Shown: piece after piece, positions 25,911 through 34,286 of the stretch
Numbering within the stretch: position 1 is the stretch's first letter
Layout of the letters: each line of letters starts with the position of its first letter
Assembly: GCA_965662775.1 (NCBI GenBank)
Contig: CBFIIW010000013.1
Span: forward strand, 24,472 to 88,471
Length of the DNA stretch: 64,000 nucleotides
Source: UBA7985 sp002690455
Lineage (GTDB): Bacteria; Pseudomonadota; Alphaproteobacteria; UBA7985
Direction of reading: 5' to 3'
The notes under the pieces: generated by a model
Seen by the model: only the letters and a program-made list of their open reading frames with translations
Told to the model about the DNA's origin: nothing
The model's database searches: none
Program-made: the position numbers and the translations under genes

Positions 25911-26246
25911 TTAATCGCCCTTGCCAGGGGTGGGCGAGAAGTACTTTTCCAGCTTGCCGCTGACACCTTTGAAGTTATCGGCGTCTGCCAGCGGCTCTTT
26001 CTTCAGCGTGATGACTGGCCATTGCTCGGAGAAATCCCGGTTCAGCTCGATCCACTTGGTTGCGTCCGGATCGGTGTCTGGCAGGATGGCGTCTGCCGGA
26101 CACTCAGGTTCACACACGCCGCAGTCGATGCACTCGTCGGGGTGGATGACGAGCATGTTCTCGCCTTCATAGAAGCAATCGACCGGGCATACTTCCACGC
26201 AGTCGGTGTACTTACATTTGATGCAATCATCGGTGACGACGTATGT
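25911..26246 (-). CDS. fdxA: 7Fe-type ferredoxin FdxA
   Basis: A 111-aa ferredoxin. The N-terminal cluster region DDCIKCKYTDCVEVCPVDCF and the second CIDCGVCEPECPADAI supply Cys for one 3Fe-4S and one 4Fe-4S cluster, followed by the usual long C-terminal tail with WIELNRDFSEQWPVIT. The start MTYVVTDDC at 26246 matches family N-termini; the frame runs seven codons further but without support. The neighbourhood with carD and the helicase/S4 genes is conserved in alphaproteobacteria. It is a soluble electron carrier with an unidentified partner. Confidence 0.96.
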   Translation of the reverse strand, partial: TYVVTDDCIKCKYTDCVEVCPVDCFYEGENMLVIHPDECIDCGVCEPECPADAILPDTDPDATKWIELNRDFSEQWPVITLKKEPLADADNFKGVSGKLEKYFSPTPGKGD

Positions 26247-26343
26247 CATGCGCGGACCAGTCTCCAACGGGGCAGCGGGTGCAGGTGGTAGACCGCACCA
26301 ATCGTTATTTTCGTTCTTGCTTCGACGCTTGAAGGCCGGAGGT

Positions 26344-27156
26344 TTAGTCCGGCAGCTTCACCGGTGAGGTCTTGTGCAGCCGGACCGGCTCCGTCTTGCG
26401 ACGCCGTGACAGGATATTGAGCATTTCCACGAAGATTGAGAAACCCATGATTCCGTATATCAACGCCTTGGGAGTCTCATAGTGAAGCCCTTCGCCGAGC
26501 AGGATCGCTCCGATCAGCAGCATAAAGGCAAAGGCCAGCATTTCCGTCGTCGGGTGCTGCTCCATAAAGCGGGTCAGCGGTCCGGCAGCAACCAGCATGA
26601 TAAAGGTTGAGATCAACACCCCTCCAACCATGATCGGCACCAATTGCTGGTAGGCGATACCCACGGCTGTCAGCACGGAGTCGATCGAAAACACCATGTT
26701 GAGCAGAAACAGTGTGGCAAGGATCTGCAGGAGTGGCAGACGCTTCTGCTCGCCCTCTCCGTGGCCGTGGTCGCCTTCGAGTTTCTCGAAAATCTCCTGC
26801 GTTGCTTTGTAGACGAGAAAGGCACCACCCACGAACAGGATCGCGCCCTTCACCGTAATCTCGCTGTGGTCGTCGGGCAGGAAGGGCATCTTGAACAGTT
26901 TGACACTCTCGAAACGCAGCATAAGCCCGATCGAGAAGATCAACGCGATACGGGCCACCATCGCCATGATAATCCCCAATGTCCGCGCACGGTCTTCTTG
27001 CCCCTTGGGTGCCCGCTTGGCGATGACGGCGATGAACACGACGTTGTCGATACCCAACACCACACCCATGAAGGACACGGTCAACAGGGACAGGATAGCT
27101 GGCAGGGTCAGCAACTCAGGGAGCGAGAGAAACTGAGAAATCATTTCAAAGGACAT
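26344..27156 (-). CDS. TerC-family membrane protein (probable metal exporter)
   Basis: A 270-aa protein with seven to nine TM helices. The TerC signatures GIDNVVFIAVIAKRAP and VFSIDSVLTAVGIAY place Asp residues inside the membrane, and a His/Glu-rich loop (LEGDHGHGEGEQKR) lies between. Related proteins (Alx, YkoY, YceF) export Mn(II), and others affect tellurite resistance or load metal into exoenzymes. MSFEMISQ at 27156 is chosen with GGTCC-type context; an upstream in-frame ATG at 27192 is possible. The gene sits between S4 and fdxA on the same strand. Confidence 0.9.
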   Translation of the reverse strand: MSFEMISQFLSLPELLTLPAILSLLTVSFMGVVLGIDNVVFIAVIAKRAPKGQEDRARTLGIIMAMVARIALIFSIGLMLRFESVKLFKMPFLPDDHSEITVKGAILFVGGAFLVYKATQEIFEKLEGDHGHGEGEQKRLPLLQILATLFLLNMVFSIDSVLTAVGIAYQQLVPIMVGGVLISTFIMLVAAGPLTRFMEQHPTTEMLAFAFMLLIGAILLGEGLHYETPKALIYGIMGFSIFVEMLNILSRRRKTEPVRLHKTSPVKLPD

Positions 27157-27213
27157 GGAAGTGGACCTATTGGTTGAGAGTACACGCCTCATTTACCGCC
27201 GCAGCGTCAGGAT

Positions 27214-27657
27214 TTAAAGGTCGCGCAGGCGGTCGAGATCGCGGCGTTCGCGCTTAGTTGGTCGACCGCTGCCGCTATCCCGGCGTGCGAGTCTGGCGGT
27301 ACGAGGGTCTGGCGACGGCCCTGCCGCAGTCTCGGTCGTTCCCGATGCGTCCTCTCGCCCGGACCGTGTTGGGCGCTCGGGTAGGGGAGCAAGATCAGTA
27401 TAGAGCAGCCGGGCCTCCTCATAGGGGCGCCGTGCGTTTCCCAGTGCGAGTACCTCGACGATGCGGACATTCGGCCCCTGATGAAAGGTCAGGACATCGC
27501 CGACTTTGACCTCGGCAGAAGCTTTGCGAATGGAGGCTTTGTTGACACGGACCTTTCCGCCGCTGGCCACCTCGGCGGCAAGTGTCCGGGTTTTGAAAAA
27601 ACGGGCGAACCACAACCATTTGTCAATCCGAAGCTTCTCAGCCGGTTGATCGGACAC
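27214..27657 (-). CDS. S4-domain RNA-binding protein (HslR/Hsp15-like)
   Basis: A 147-aa protein. The S4 domain spans residues 8-65 (RIDKWLWFARFFKTRTLAAEVASGG, then VRVNKASIRKASAEVKVGDVL). E. coli Hsp15 binds stalled 50S subunits that carry peptidyl-tRNA. The C-terminal half is disordered, with Arg/Pro and Thr-rich residues ending KRERRDLDRLRDL. Its start is 7 bases after the helicase stop, so it is translationally linked with that gene. Confidence 0.9.
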   Translation of the reverse strand: MSDQPAEKLRIDKWLWFARFFKTRTLAAEVASGGKVRVNKASIRKASAEVKVGDVLTFHQGPNVRIVEVLALGNARRPYEEARLLYTDLAPLPERPTRSGREDASGTTETAAGPSPDPRTARLARRDSGSGRPTKRERRDLDRLRDL

Positions 27658-27664
27658 TGGCGAA

Positions 27665-30637
27665 CTACTTCTTCAACTGCGCAAGAACGGCGAAGGGGCT
27701 GTTCGGGTCGATTGGCTTATCAGCTTTTGGTGCTTTGCTGCCCGTCCTGTTGCCCTTGCTGCTACCGCCCTGTCCACCGCCCTTGCTACCACCTTTGCGG
27801 GCTGGGCGCGGGCCGTCCCCGCTGCCCTTTCCTCTGCGCTGGTTTTGTTCTTTGCCTTTGCCTTTGTTCTCGTCTGCGCTGGCGTCGTCGCGGGCGCGCT
27901 GTGGTGGGCGGCCCGCGCCGCGCCCTCGTCTCGTCCAAACCGGCGCATCTGAGGGCGCTTCCGCGGGCATTCTGGCCAGTGCCTCTCCGGCTGCTGCTTC
28001 ACCTGCCGTTGATGCGTCGTCGGCCGTTGATGCGTCGTCGGCCGTTGGTGCGTCTTCAGCCGTTGGTGCGTCTTCAGCCGTTGGTGCGTCTTCGGTCGTT
28101 GGTGCGTCTTCGGCCAGCTCTTCTCCGGAAGCTGTTTCGGTTGTTGCCTCAGCTTTCGCCGTGTTTACCGTCGCCTTCTCAGCCTTGGCCTTGCTCTCCG
28201 CGGCGGCGGCAGCAGCTTCTGCTGCACTCAAGCGAGAAGGGACGTAGCCAAAGGCAAACATCAGCCGTCGCACCATACCTTCATCGCAGCCCAGTTGCTT
28301 CTCAAGCCCTTCGGGTTGCAAAAAGTCCGGATTGGCGCGGAACAGGCTGTGAAGATGCCCGGCCAGGCGATCCAAGGCCTCGACCTGACCCACGATGGGA
28401 CGCTCGTCGCGCCCGCCACGGGCTGTCGGGTTAAGCGCTGCAAACCCAAGTGTCTGGTATAGCGACAGCGGCACGTTGCGCTCAGGGTGCATAACCTTTA
28501 CCCCCTGCGCCGGTAGCTGTTCGCGAACGTCCGGTTGCTCGTGCCAGAGTGACCACAGGAGAACCCGCCAAGGCCAGTGCTGTTTGTTAGCCAGCCCGCG
28601 CATCCACACGGCAAAGCGGCCGATGCGCACGCCGTGTTCATAGACAGCCTTGCGCTCTTCCTTTCCCAGCTCGGTGAGAAAGCCAGCAATTTCATCGCGG
28701 TTGATCAGGCCGAAGTTCTCAACCAGCTGAAAGGCCAGCCCGCGCGCTGTTCCCTGCAGCGGGGCGGATTGTAACTCGTGAAAGATCTTCATCCGGTTGC
28801 GCAGATGCGCGCGGACCCACTTTTCGGTCCGCTGACGAATTTTCTCGCGGTCTGTCCCCTGCAGCAAATCGTTCTGAATGACGTCAACGCCGGGGTAGAG
28901 CAGGCTTTCGCCCTTAATCAGTTTCGCAACCTGAGTCTCGCGCCAGAGCAACTGACCAGATTCCGTCAGTCGAAAGGCGCCGTCGTTGTCGGCGAGCAGT
29001 TGTTGAACCCGGTTTTCGACTTCCTTGATCATCACGCGCCGGGCGGCGGTGAACACCGGTCGGGCCGAACTGTCCAGAATCGAAGGGTCGGGAGAGAAGA
29101 TCAGGCCCTTGATATGCCCAACATGCTCGCCTTCTACGGTGACTGTGCCTTCCTTGGCATCAATCTCTGTGTTCAGCTCTGAACCGTCCATCAAAACCCT
29201 CGCCATGATCGTCGTTCGACGATCGACAAATCGCTGTGTCAGTCGTTCGTGTAGCGCGTCTGACAACTTATCATCAATCTTTCGTGCTTTTTCCTGCCAA
29301 TATTTGGCATTTGTGACCCAAGAACCGCGATGAGAGACAAAAGTCCAAGTCCGCACAGCCGCAATCCGGTTCACCAGCGCATCGATGTCGCCCTGCAGAT
29401 TATCCAGCCGAGACACCTGCGTATCGACGAAATCCTCCGGTATTCGGCCCGCACCACGCAGAAGATAGCGGTAAATCTGGCCGAGGAGCAGCGTATGCTG
29501 GTCGAACAGCGTCTTGCGAAAGTCTGGCACCTGCGCCACATCCCAAAGTGTCCGCAAAGCCGCCTTAGAGCGTGCAATGCGCGCAATGTCTTCGTCCTTG
29601 ACCAGCACTTTCAGCGCCTGATGATCTTCTGCGTCGCGTGTGCGGGTCAATAGCGGGTGCGGCGGAGCTTTTTCCAGCGAGCGCATCAACCCGGAGATTG
29701 ACGAGAAATCCAGATTGCGCGAGCGCCATTGCAGGACTTCGATCGGATCGAAGCGGTGGTTTTCCACTGCCTCCACGACGTGTTCCGGCAAACCACCGAT
29801 CTCAGTGGTGGTGCAGAACGTGCCATTGTTCATATGGCGCCCGGCGCGGCCCGCGATCTGACCGATCTCTGGCGGGCGAAGCCGACGCGCCTGCCGCCCG
29901 TCAAACTTGCTGGTTTTTGCGAAGGTGACGTGATCGATGTCCATGTTCAGACCCATGCCAATGGCATCGGTGGCAACCAGATAGTCAACTTCGCCGGCCT
30001 GGTACATCTCAACCTGCTTGTTGCGGGTTCGCGGGCTCAGCGCACCCAGCACCACCGCGCAGCCACCCCGCATGCCCTTCAGTGACTCAGCAACGTGGTA
30101 AACATCGGTCGCCGAGAAGACCACGATGGCGCTGCGGCGCGGCACTTTCTGCAGCTTTTTGGGCGCAATGTAGTTGAGTTCGGAAAAGCGTGGTCGGGTT
30201 TCAATCTCGCAGTCGGGCAGCAACGCGCGAATGACGCCAGCCATTGTGTCCGAGCCCATGAACATAGTTTCCATGGTGCCTCGTGCATGCAGCAGCCTGT
30301 CGGTGAAGACATAGCCCCGCTCCGGGTCAGCGCACAATTGCACTTCGTCGATGGCCAGGAAAGCCACGGACACGTCCAGCGGCATGGCTTCGACTGTGCA
30401 GATCCAGTAGCGGGGGTCCCGAGGGATGATCTTTTCCTCGCCGGTAACCAGTGCGACCTGTGACACGCCTTTCTGGCGGACCACTTTGTCATAGTTCTCC
30501 CGTGCGAGCAGGCGGAGGGGAAAGCCAATCATACCGGTCGCGTGGCCAAGCATACGCTCGATAGCCAAAAACGTCTTACCAGTGTTGGTAGGGCCTAGTA
30601 CCGCCGTCATCGGCCCTTCGTATGCGGCACCAGTCAT
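27665..30637 (-). CDS. SUV3-like superfamily-2 RNA helicase with long low-complexity tail
   Basis: A 990-aa DExH-type helicase. Walker A is LGPTNTGKT (near residue 15), followed by GMIGFPLRLLARENY, motif Ia LVTGEEK, motif II AIDEVQLCADPERGY and motif VI QIAGRAGRH; the SUV3 C-terminal helical domain follows. Mitochondrial SUV3 works with an exoribonuclease in RNA decay, and the alphaproteobacterial role is not established. From about residue 830 the tail is Ala/Glu-rich, contains six hexapeptide repeats, then Lys/Gly/Arg-rich (GKGKEQNQRRGKGSGDG), a likely RNA-binding extension. MTGAAYEGP at 30637 is the chosen start. S4 follows after 7 bases. Confidence 0.92.
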   Translation of the reverse strand: MTGAAYEGPMTAVLGPTNTGKTFLAIERMLGHATGMIGFPLRLLARENYDKVVRQKGVSQVALVTGEEKIIPRDPRYWICTVEAMPLDVSVAFLAIDEVQLCADPERGYVFTDRLLHARGTMETMFMGSDTMAGVIRALLPDCEIETRPRFSELNYIAPKKLQKVPRRSAIVVFSATDVYHVAESLKGMRGGCAVVLGALSPRTRNKQVEMYQAGEVDYLVATDAIGMGLNMDIDHVTFAKTSKFDGRQARRLRPPEIGQIAGRAGRHMNNGTFCTTTEIGGLPEHVVEAVENHRFDPIEVLQWRSRNLDFSSISGLMRSLEKAPPHPLLTRTRDAEDHQALKVLVKDEDIARIARSKAALRTLWDVAQVPDFRKTLFDQHTLLLGQIYRYLLRGAGRIPEDFVDTQVSRLDNLQGDIDALVNRIAAVRTWTFVSHRGSWVTNAKYWQEKARKIDDKLSDALHERLTQRFVDRRTTIMARVLMDGSELNTEIDAKEGTVTVEGEHVGHIKGLIFSPDPSILDSSARPVFTAARRVMIKEVENRVQQLLADNDGAFRLTESGQLLWRETQVAKLIKGESLLYPGVDVIQNDLLQGTDREKIRQRTEKWVRAHLRNRMKIFHELQSAPLQGTARGLAFQLVENFGLINRDEIAGFLTELGKEERKAVYEHGVRIGRFAVWMRGLANKQHWPWRVLLWSLWHEQPDVREQLPAQGVKVMHPERNVPLSLYQTLGFAALNPTARGGRDERPIVGQVEALDRLAGHLHSLFRANPDFLQPEGLEKQLGCDEGMVRRLMFAFGYVPSRLSAAEAAAAAAESKAKAEKATVNTAKAEATTETASGEELAEDAPTTEDAPTAEDAPTAEDAPTADDASTADDASTAGEAAAGEALARMPAEAPSDAPVWTRRGRGAGRPPQRARDDASADENKGKGKEQNQRRGKGSGDGPRPARKGGSKGGGQGGSSKGNRTGSKAPKADKPIDPNSPFAVLAQLKK
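28008..28115 (-). repeat. 18-bp minisatellite (x6) in the helicase tail
   Basis: Six 18-base units such as GTTGATGCGTCGTCGGCC (+ strand) occur back to back. Read on the gene strand they encode hexapeptides of the type A-(D/E)-D-A-(S/P)-T. The copies differ at 1-4 bases. Copy number can change without frame loss. Confidence 0.92.
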
Positions 30638-30753
30638 GGTGGAGACCTCTGTCCACGAGGTTAGGTCGCCACCGTTTCCGCAGGCAACGTCATCGACGCA
30701 GCGTGACAACATTTGCGGGTCCTGCGCAAGGGGCACAGGACTGCAAAGTCAGA

Positions 30754-30903
30754 TCAGAGGCGGGTAAGGGCCTCTTTGACCTTAAGTTTTTCTTTTTTGA
30801 GGGATTGAAGGCGAAGTCCATCGGGGAGGGGACGTTTTTGTTCATCCAGAATGGAAGCTTCGAGTTGTTGGTGGCGTCGTGCGAGTGATGCCTGGTACGA
30901 CAA
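30754..30903 (-). CDS. Small DUF465/YdcH-family protein, TTG start
   Basis: A 49-aa helical-hairpin protein: (M)SYQASLARRHQQLEASI, then PLPDGLRLQSLKKEKLKVKEAL. The HQQLE...PDxxRLxxLKKEKLxxKEA pattern is the DUF465 signature. The only usable start is TTG at 30903: an in-frame stop lies two codons upstream and there is no ATG in the reading frame. GGGAG sits eight bases upstream of the TTG. It is too short for a routine ORF scan and its start is non-canonical, so it is easily missed. Confidence 0.85.
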   Translation of the reverse strand: MSYQASLARRHQQLEASILDEQKRPLPDGLRLQSLKKEKLKVKEALTRL

Positions 30904-31062
30904 TGGTCAATCTCCCTGCTGTTCTCGGTTAACACATATAACTTGGGCGCAAGGGAGGGTCGCGTCAAGAGCGGAACAAGACGCAAATATTGCGAATTTT
31001 GTAATTTTTTTCGATTTTCGACTGTGAGACCCTAAAGATGTACCCGCCAGGCGAGGTCTTTT

Positions 31063-31659
31063 TTATGCGCCCATCATGCGCTTACGGAATCCCCCTAACC
31101 GACCAAAGATCCGCACAACTTCGCGCAGACGTCGGTCGAGGAAGCGCTTGGTGGAATCCATGTCCTCGCTGTTGCTCGACAGCCAGTATGTCAGTGTCGC
31201 GCCATAAACGCCGGCCAGCAGGGTGCGTTTGGTAATATGGTTAAAGTCGCGATCGGCCGGGCCAACCGCATTCCAGGCGGCATCCGCCGTTGCCCAGGTT
31301 AGGCGTGTGCCCGTGTAGAGGTTTTGGGGCAGGGCCAGTACAGATAAACCGCGTCGCACCGCCTCACGCGCTGGTGCGGCATTTTCCAGTCGTCGGGACA
31401 GGATAGCGTGTAGCTTGTCAGTCACCCCCAGTTCGGCAAACCCCGGATCATCGTCGATTACTGCGAGCATGCGTTCGTCGGCGAGATGGGAATGCGCAGT
31501 GATCATCGCCACAGCATCGGGGAACCAGTCGTTGGCCAGTGCGAGCGGGGTGCCTGTTTCCTCCGCGGCACGGCGAAGTGCCGACTGAGTCCAGCCGTCA
31601 AAGGCGGCGTGGCTGGCAAGGGCGTCTATCAGGAGGCTGCGGTCAGTAAGGTTTTCCAT
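31063..31659 (-). CDS. COQ9-family ubiquinone biosynthesis protein
   Basis: A 198-aa protein with a TetR-like N-terminal helix-turn-helix fold and the COQ9 C-terminal domain (LSVLALPQNLYTGTRLTWATADAAWNAVGPADRDFNHITKRTLLAGVY). COQ9 binds lipids and quinone intermediates and supports the hydroxylation step by COQ7. MENLTDRSLL at 31659 is preferred to the upstream frame start. Divergent from rpsU, an arrangement seen in other alphaproteobacteria. Confidence 0.93.
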   Translation of the reverse strand: MENLTDRSLLIDALASHAAFDGWTQSALRRAAEETGTPLALANDWFPDAVAMITAHSHLADERMLAVIDDDPGFAELGVTDKLHAILSRRLENAAPAREAVRRGLSVLALPQNLYTGTRLTWATADAAWNAVGPADRDFNHITKRTLLAGVYGATLTYWLSSNSEDMDSTKRFLDRRLREVVRIFGRLGGFRKRMMGA

Positions 31660-31843
31660 GGACGTCAAATGTCGTTGAGAACCCGGCAGGTCAACAGGCC
31701 GAATGGCCGCATCGCCCCGTCGCCCTCGGCCAGAACGGGGTTTCCATGCGTGATACGCACGGCCCAAGGCTTTGCTTTCCGAGCAGTTTTTGCTAAACAG
31801 CAGCCAAACTTGCGTGGAGTCACTGCGCGAGACCGATATTTAT

Positions 31844-31860
31844 ATGCCCTCGAAGGGCAT
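31844..31860 (+). promoter_or_regulatory. Leader hairpin upstream of rpsU
   Basis: ATGCCCT (31844-31850), CGA loop, AGGGCAT (31854-31860): a perfect 7-bp stem ending 23 bases before the rpsU start. It is too close and has no T run, so it is not a terminator; it could be a translational control or mRNA-stability element. A TATTTATAT just upstream may be a -10 region. Confidence 0.4.
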
Positions 31861-31883
31861 TCAGAAAGGCTAGGGAGCACCCC

Positions 31884-32087
31884 GTGGAAGTATCTGTTCG
31901 CGATAATAATGTAGATCAGGCGCTGCGCGCTCTGAAAAAGAAACTACAGCGCGAAGGTGTATTCCGTGAAATGAAGCTTCGTCGGCATTTCGAAAAGCCA
32001 TCCCAGCGCCGTAAGCGCGAGAAGGCCGAAGCCGTTCGCCGCTACCGGAAAGTGATGCGCAAGCGTATGGAGCGCGAAGGCTTCTAG
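31884..32087 (+). CDS. rpsU: 30S ribosomal protein S21
   Basis: A 67-aa basic ribosomal protein: (M)EVSVRDNNVDQALRALKKK, then REMKLRRHFEKPSQRRKREK. The start is GTG 31884 with AGGGAGC upstream. S21 helps 30S subunits pair the Shine-Dalgarno region of mRNA. Standard length. It is followed 27 bases later by a CDP-alcohol phosphotransferase gene. Confidence 0.97.
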   Translation: MEVSVRDNNVDQALRALKKKLQREGVFREMKLRRHFEKPSQRRKREKAEAVRRYRKVMRKRMEREGF

Positions 32088-32114
32088 GCCTTTGTCAGAA
32101 CCGACGGCTAAGGC

Positions 32115-32720
32115 GTGATAGACGCTCAACTCCGACGATTCACCGACCCGCCGGCTGACCGCTTTGCTTCCTGGTTTGTCGCGCGGGGTATCAACGCCGA
32201 TCAGGTTACGCTGGTCGGCTTTTTTATTGGTCTGTTGGCCGTGCCGACACTTTGGCTGGGGTGGCCGCTGTTGGCGTTACTTCTGATTGCCGTCAATCGG
32301 GTAGCCGACGGCATCGACGGTGCCATCGCCAGACAGACGGAAGCCACAGACCGCGGCGGATTCCTCGATATTTGTCTCGATTTCTTTTTTTACAGCGCAA
32401 TCCCCCTGGGCTTCGCGCTCATGGATCCGTCACGCAATGCCCTCGCAGCTTGCTTCCTGATCTTCAGCTTTGTGGGCAGCGGGACGTCGTTTCTCGCTTT
32501 CGCTGTTCTCGCAGAGAAGCGCGGACAATCCACCGACATTCGAGGGCAAAAGTCATTCTACTATCTTGGTGGACTGACCGAAGGCTTCGAAACGGTGGTC
32601 TTTCTGGTGCTGGTGTGTCTATTTCACGGTGCGTTTTGGTGGCTGGCACTCATTTTCGGCTTCATGGCGTGGATCACAGCAGTCACACGGTTAATCGCAG
32701 GCTGGCAGCAGTTCCGCTGA
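32115..32720 (+). CDS. CDP-alcohol phosphatidyltransferase family protein
   Basis: A 201-aa membrane enzyme. The family motif D-G-x2-D/A-R-x8-G-x3-D-x3-D is seen as DGIDGAIARQTEATDRGGFLDICLD near residues 68-90. Five to six TM helices follow. It should join a CDP-diacylglycerol-type donor and an alcohol; it resembles the CDP-OH proteins of alphaproteobacteria that are not PgsA or PssA. The start is GTG 32115 with TAAGG upstream. The acceptor cannot be named. It converges with the ABC1 kinase gene. Confidence 0.88.
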   Translation: MIDAQLRRFTDPPADRFASWFVARGINADQVTLVGFFIGLLAVPTLWLGWPLLALLLIAVNRVADGIDGAIARQTEATDRGGFLDICLDFFFYSAIPLGFALMDPSRNALAACFLIFSFVGSGTSFLAFAVLAEKRGQSTDIRGQKSFYYLGGLTEGFETVVFLVLVCLFHGAFWWLALIFGFMAWITAVTRLIAGWQQFR

Positions 32721-32784
32721 CGGTGAACGAGGTCGAAGCTGCGTTCGGATGTCGATCTGTCTGCGGCGATAATTTCGCGGGCTG

Positions 32785-34149
32785 TCAGTCCAACTCGCTC
32801 GGCATTGGCTGGCCGTGGCGGCTGAACAATTCGGCCTGGCGAGCCTCCATCGCATCTACGTCGAACTCAGTGATCAGTTCGGTAAACATCTGGTGCCAGT
32901 TCATCTCAGCGTTAAGGTGCATGAACACTGAGCCCAAGCCGACCGCCGCGCGATCCATGAAAACGAATTCTCGGGGCAGCTTGACCCCGCCAACGCGCTT
33001 GAGCTCCTGATGCACGTCACGGGCGACCGCCGCGCCATACTCACCTGAGTTGGTGTCAGAGATCAGCCGTGGCTTGTCTTCCAGCAGCGGTGAGAAAATG
33101 AACCCGGCCCACATATGCAGAACGTCGATCAATTCGCGCCGGATATCGCGGAAACCCCACGCTTCATAGGCTGACACGGCAAGGGCTTCATCGCCGGTTT
33201 GCAGTGCCTGGTACAGGTCGATTACGCCCTTAACGAAACGTGCGGGGAAGAACCGCACACAGCCGAAGTCGAGCATATTGATACCCAGGTCTTCGCGGAT
33301 CGAGTAGTTGCCGAAGTGCGGGTCGCCATGGATAACGCCGTAGTTATAGAATGGCACATACCAGGCTCGGAACATGTTGCGGGCGACAGTCTGGCGCTGC
33401 TCCTCGCTAGGTTCTGCACGGATGAAGTCCATCAAAGGTGTACCTTCGACCCAGGTCATCGTCAGCAATCGCTGCGTGGAAACCTCGTGATGAACCGGCG
33501 GTATATGCACGTTGCTCTCGTCGTGCAGCATTTCGGCGTAAAGCCCCAGATGCCGCGCCTCCCGGATATAGTCTAATTCCTCGCGCAGTCGCGCAGACAA
33601 CTCCTCGAATACGCCCGAAGGGTCAATCGCCTTGTCGTAACTGCGGTACAGGCCAAAAGCCCAGGCTAGCTGACGCAGGTCGGCTTCGACTGCACTGGAC
33701 ATGTCCGGATATTGCAGCTTGCAAGCAACCTTGGTGCCGTCGTGCAGCACTGCGCGGTGCACTTGGCCCAGAGACGCAGCAGCAGCGGCCGTGCGCTCGA
33801 AGTCGGAGAACCGGTCCAGCCAGTCGTTGCCCAATTCTGCCTTCATGCGCCGTTTGACGAAGGTCCAGCCCATAGCGGGGGCATTGGACTGCAACTGACG
33901 AAGATCTTCGGCGTATTCTTTAGGCAGGGCGTCAGGGATAGACGCGAGCAGCTGGGCTGCCTTCATCAGCGGCCCTTTGAGATCACCCAGCGCGTCCTTC
34001 AGGGCTGAAGCATGGCGTGTCTGGTCAAGTTTGGTGCCGAGCACGCGGTTAGCACCCAGCTGGACCGCCAGTCCGCCCAAAGATGTTCCAACCCGCGTAT
34101 AGCGACGCAGGCGGCTGCCAAGGCGGTTTTCGTCCATTCGATCTGTCAT
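32785..34149 (-). CDS. ABC1/UbiB-family atypical kinase
   Basis: A 454-aa member of the AarF/UbiB/ADCK group. The KxGQ-like helix is present as GPLMKAAQLLASIPDALP, followed by the Ala-rich nucleotide loop AAAASLGQVHRAVLHDGTKVACKLQYP and the catalytic loop HGDPHFGNYSI with MLDFGCVRFFP (DFG). Family members act in ubiquinone assembly, probably as ATPases or kinases. There is no clear C-terminal TM pair, so it differs from E. coli UbiB. MTDRMDENRL at 34149 is used as start. No ubiE is adjacent. Confidence 0.9.
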   Translation of the reverse strand: MTDRMDENRLGSRLRRYTRVGTSLGGLAVQLGANRVLGTKLDQTRHASALKDALGDLKGPLMKAAQLLASIPDALPKEYAEDLRQLQSNAPAMGWTFVKRRMKAELGNDWLDRFSDFERTAAAAASLGQVHRAVLHDGTKVACKLQYPDMSSAVEADLRQLAWAFGLYRSYDKAIDPSGVFEELSARLREELDYIREARHLGLYAEMLHDESNVHIPPVHHEVSTQRLLTMTWVEGTPLMDFIRAEPSEEQRQTVARNMFRAWYVPFYNYGVIHGDPHFGNYSIREDLGINMLDFGCVRFFPARFVKGVIDLYQALQTGDEALAVSAYEAWGFRDIRRELIDVLHMWAGFIFSPLLEDKPRLISDTNSGEYGAAVARDVHQELKRVGGVKLPREFVFMDRAAVGLGSVFMHLNAEMNWHQMFTELITEFDVDAMEARQAELFSRHGQPMPSELD

Positions 34150-34286
34150 AAGGACGATATGGCGCAATCATCGTGGATTTGCAGCCCAAATTCAGATGTC
34201 TGGGCTGCGACTCATTCGACCCTGAGGCGAAGTGAGGCGCGATGTTCTCACGGCGGCTAATCGCCAGCACGCCCAGCACTATGCGG

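Noticed and set aside
28008..28115. CRISPR-like array
   Set aside because: The 18-base units are contiguous with no spacers and encode a repeated peptide.
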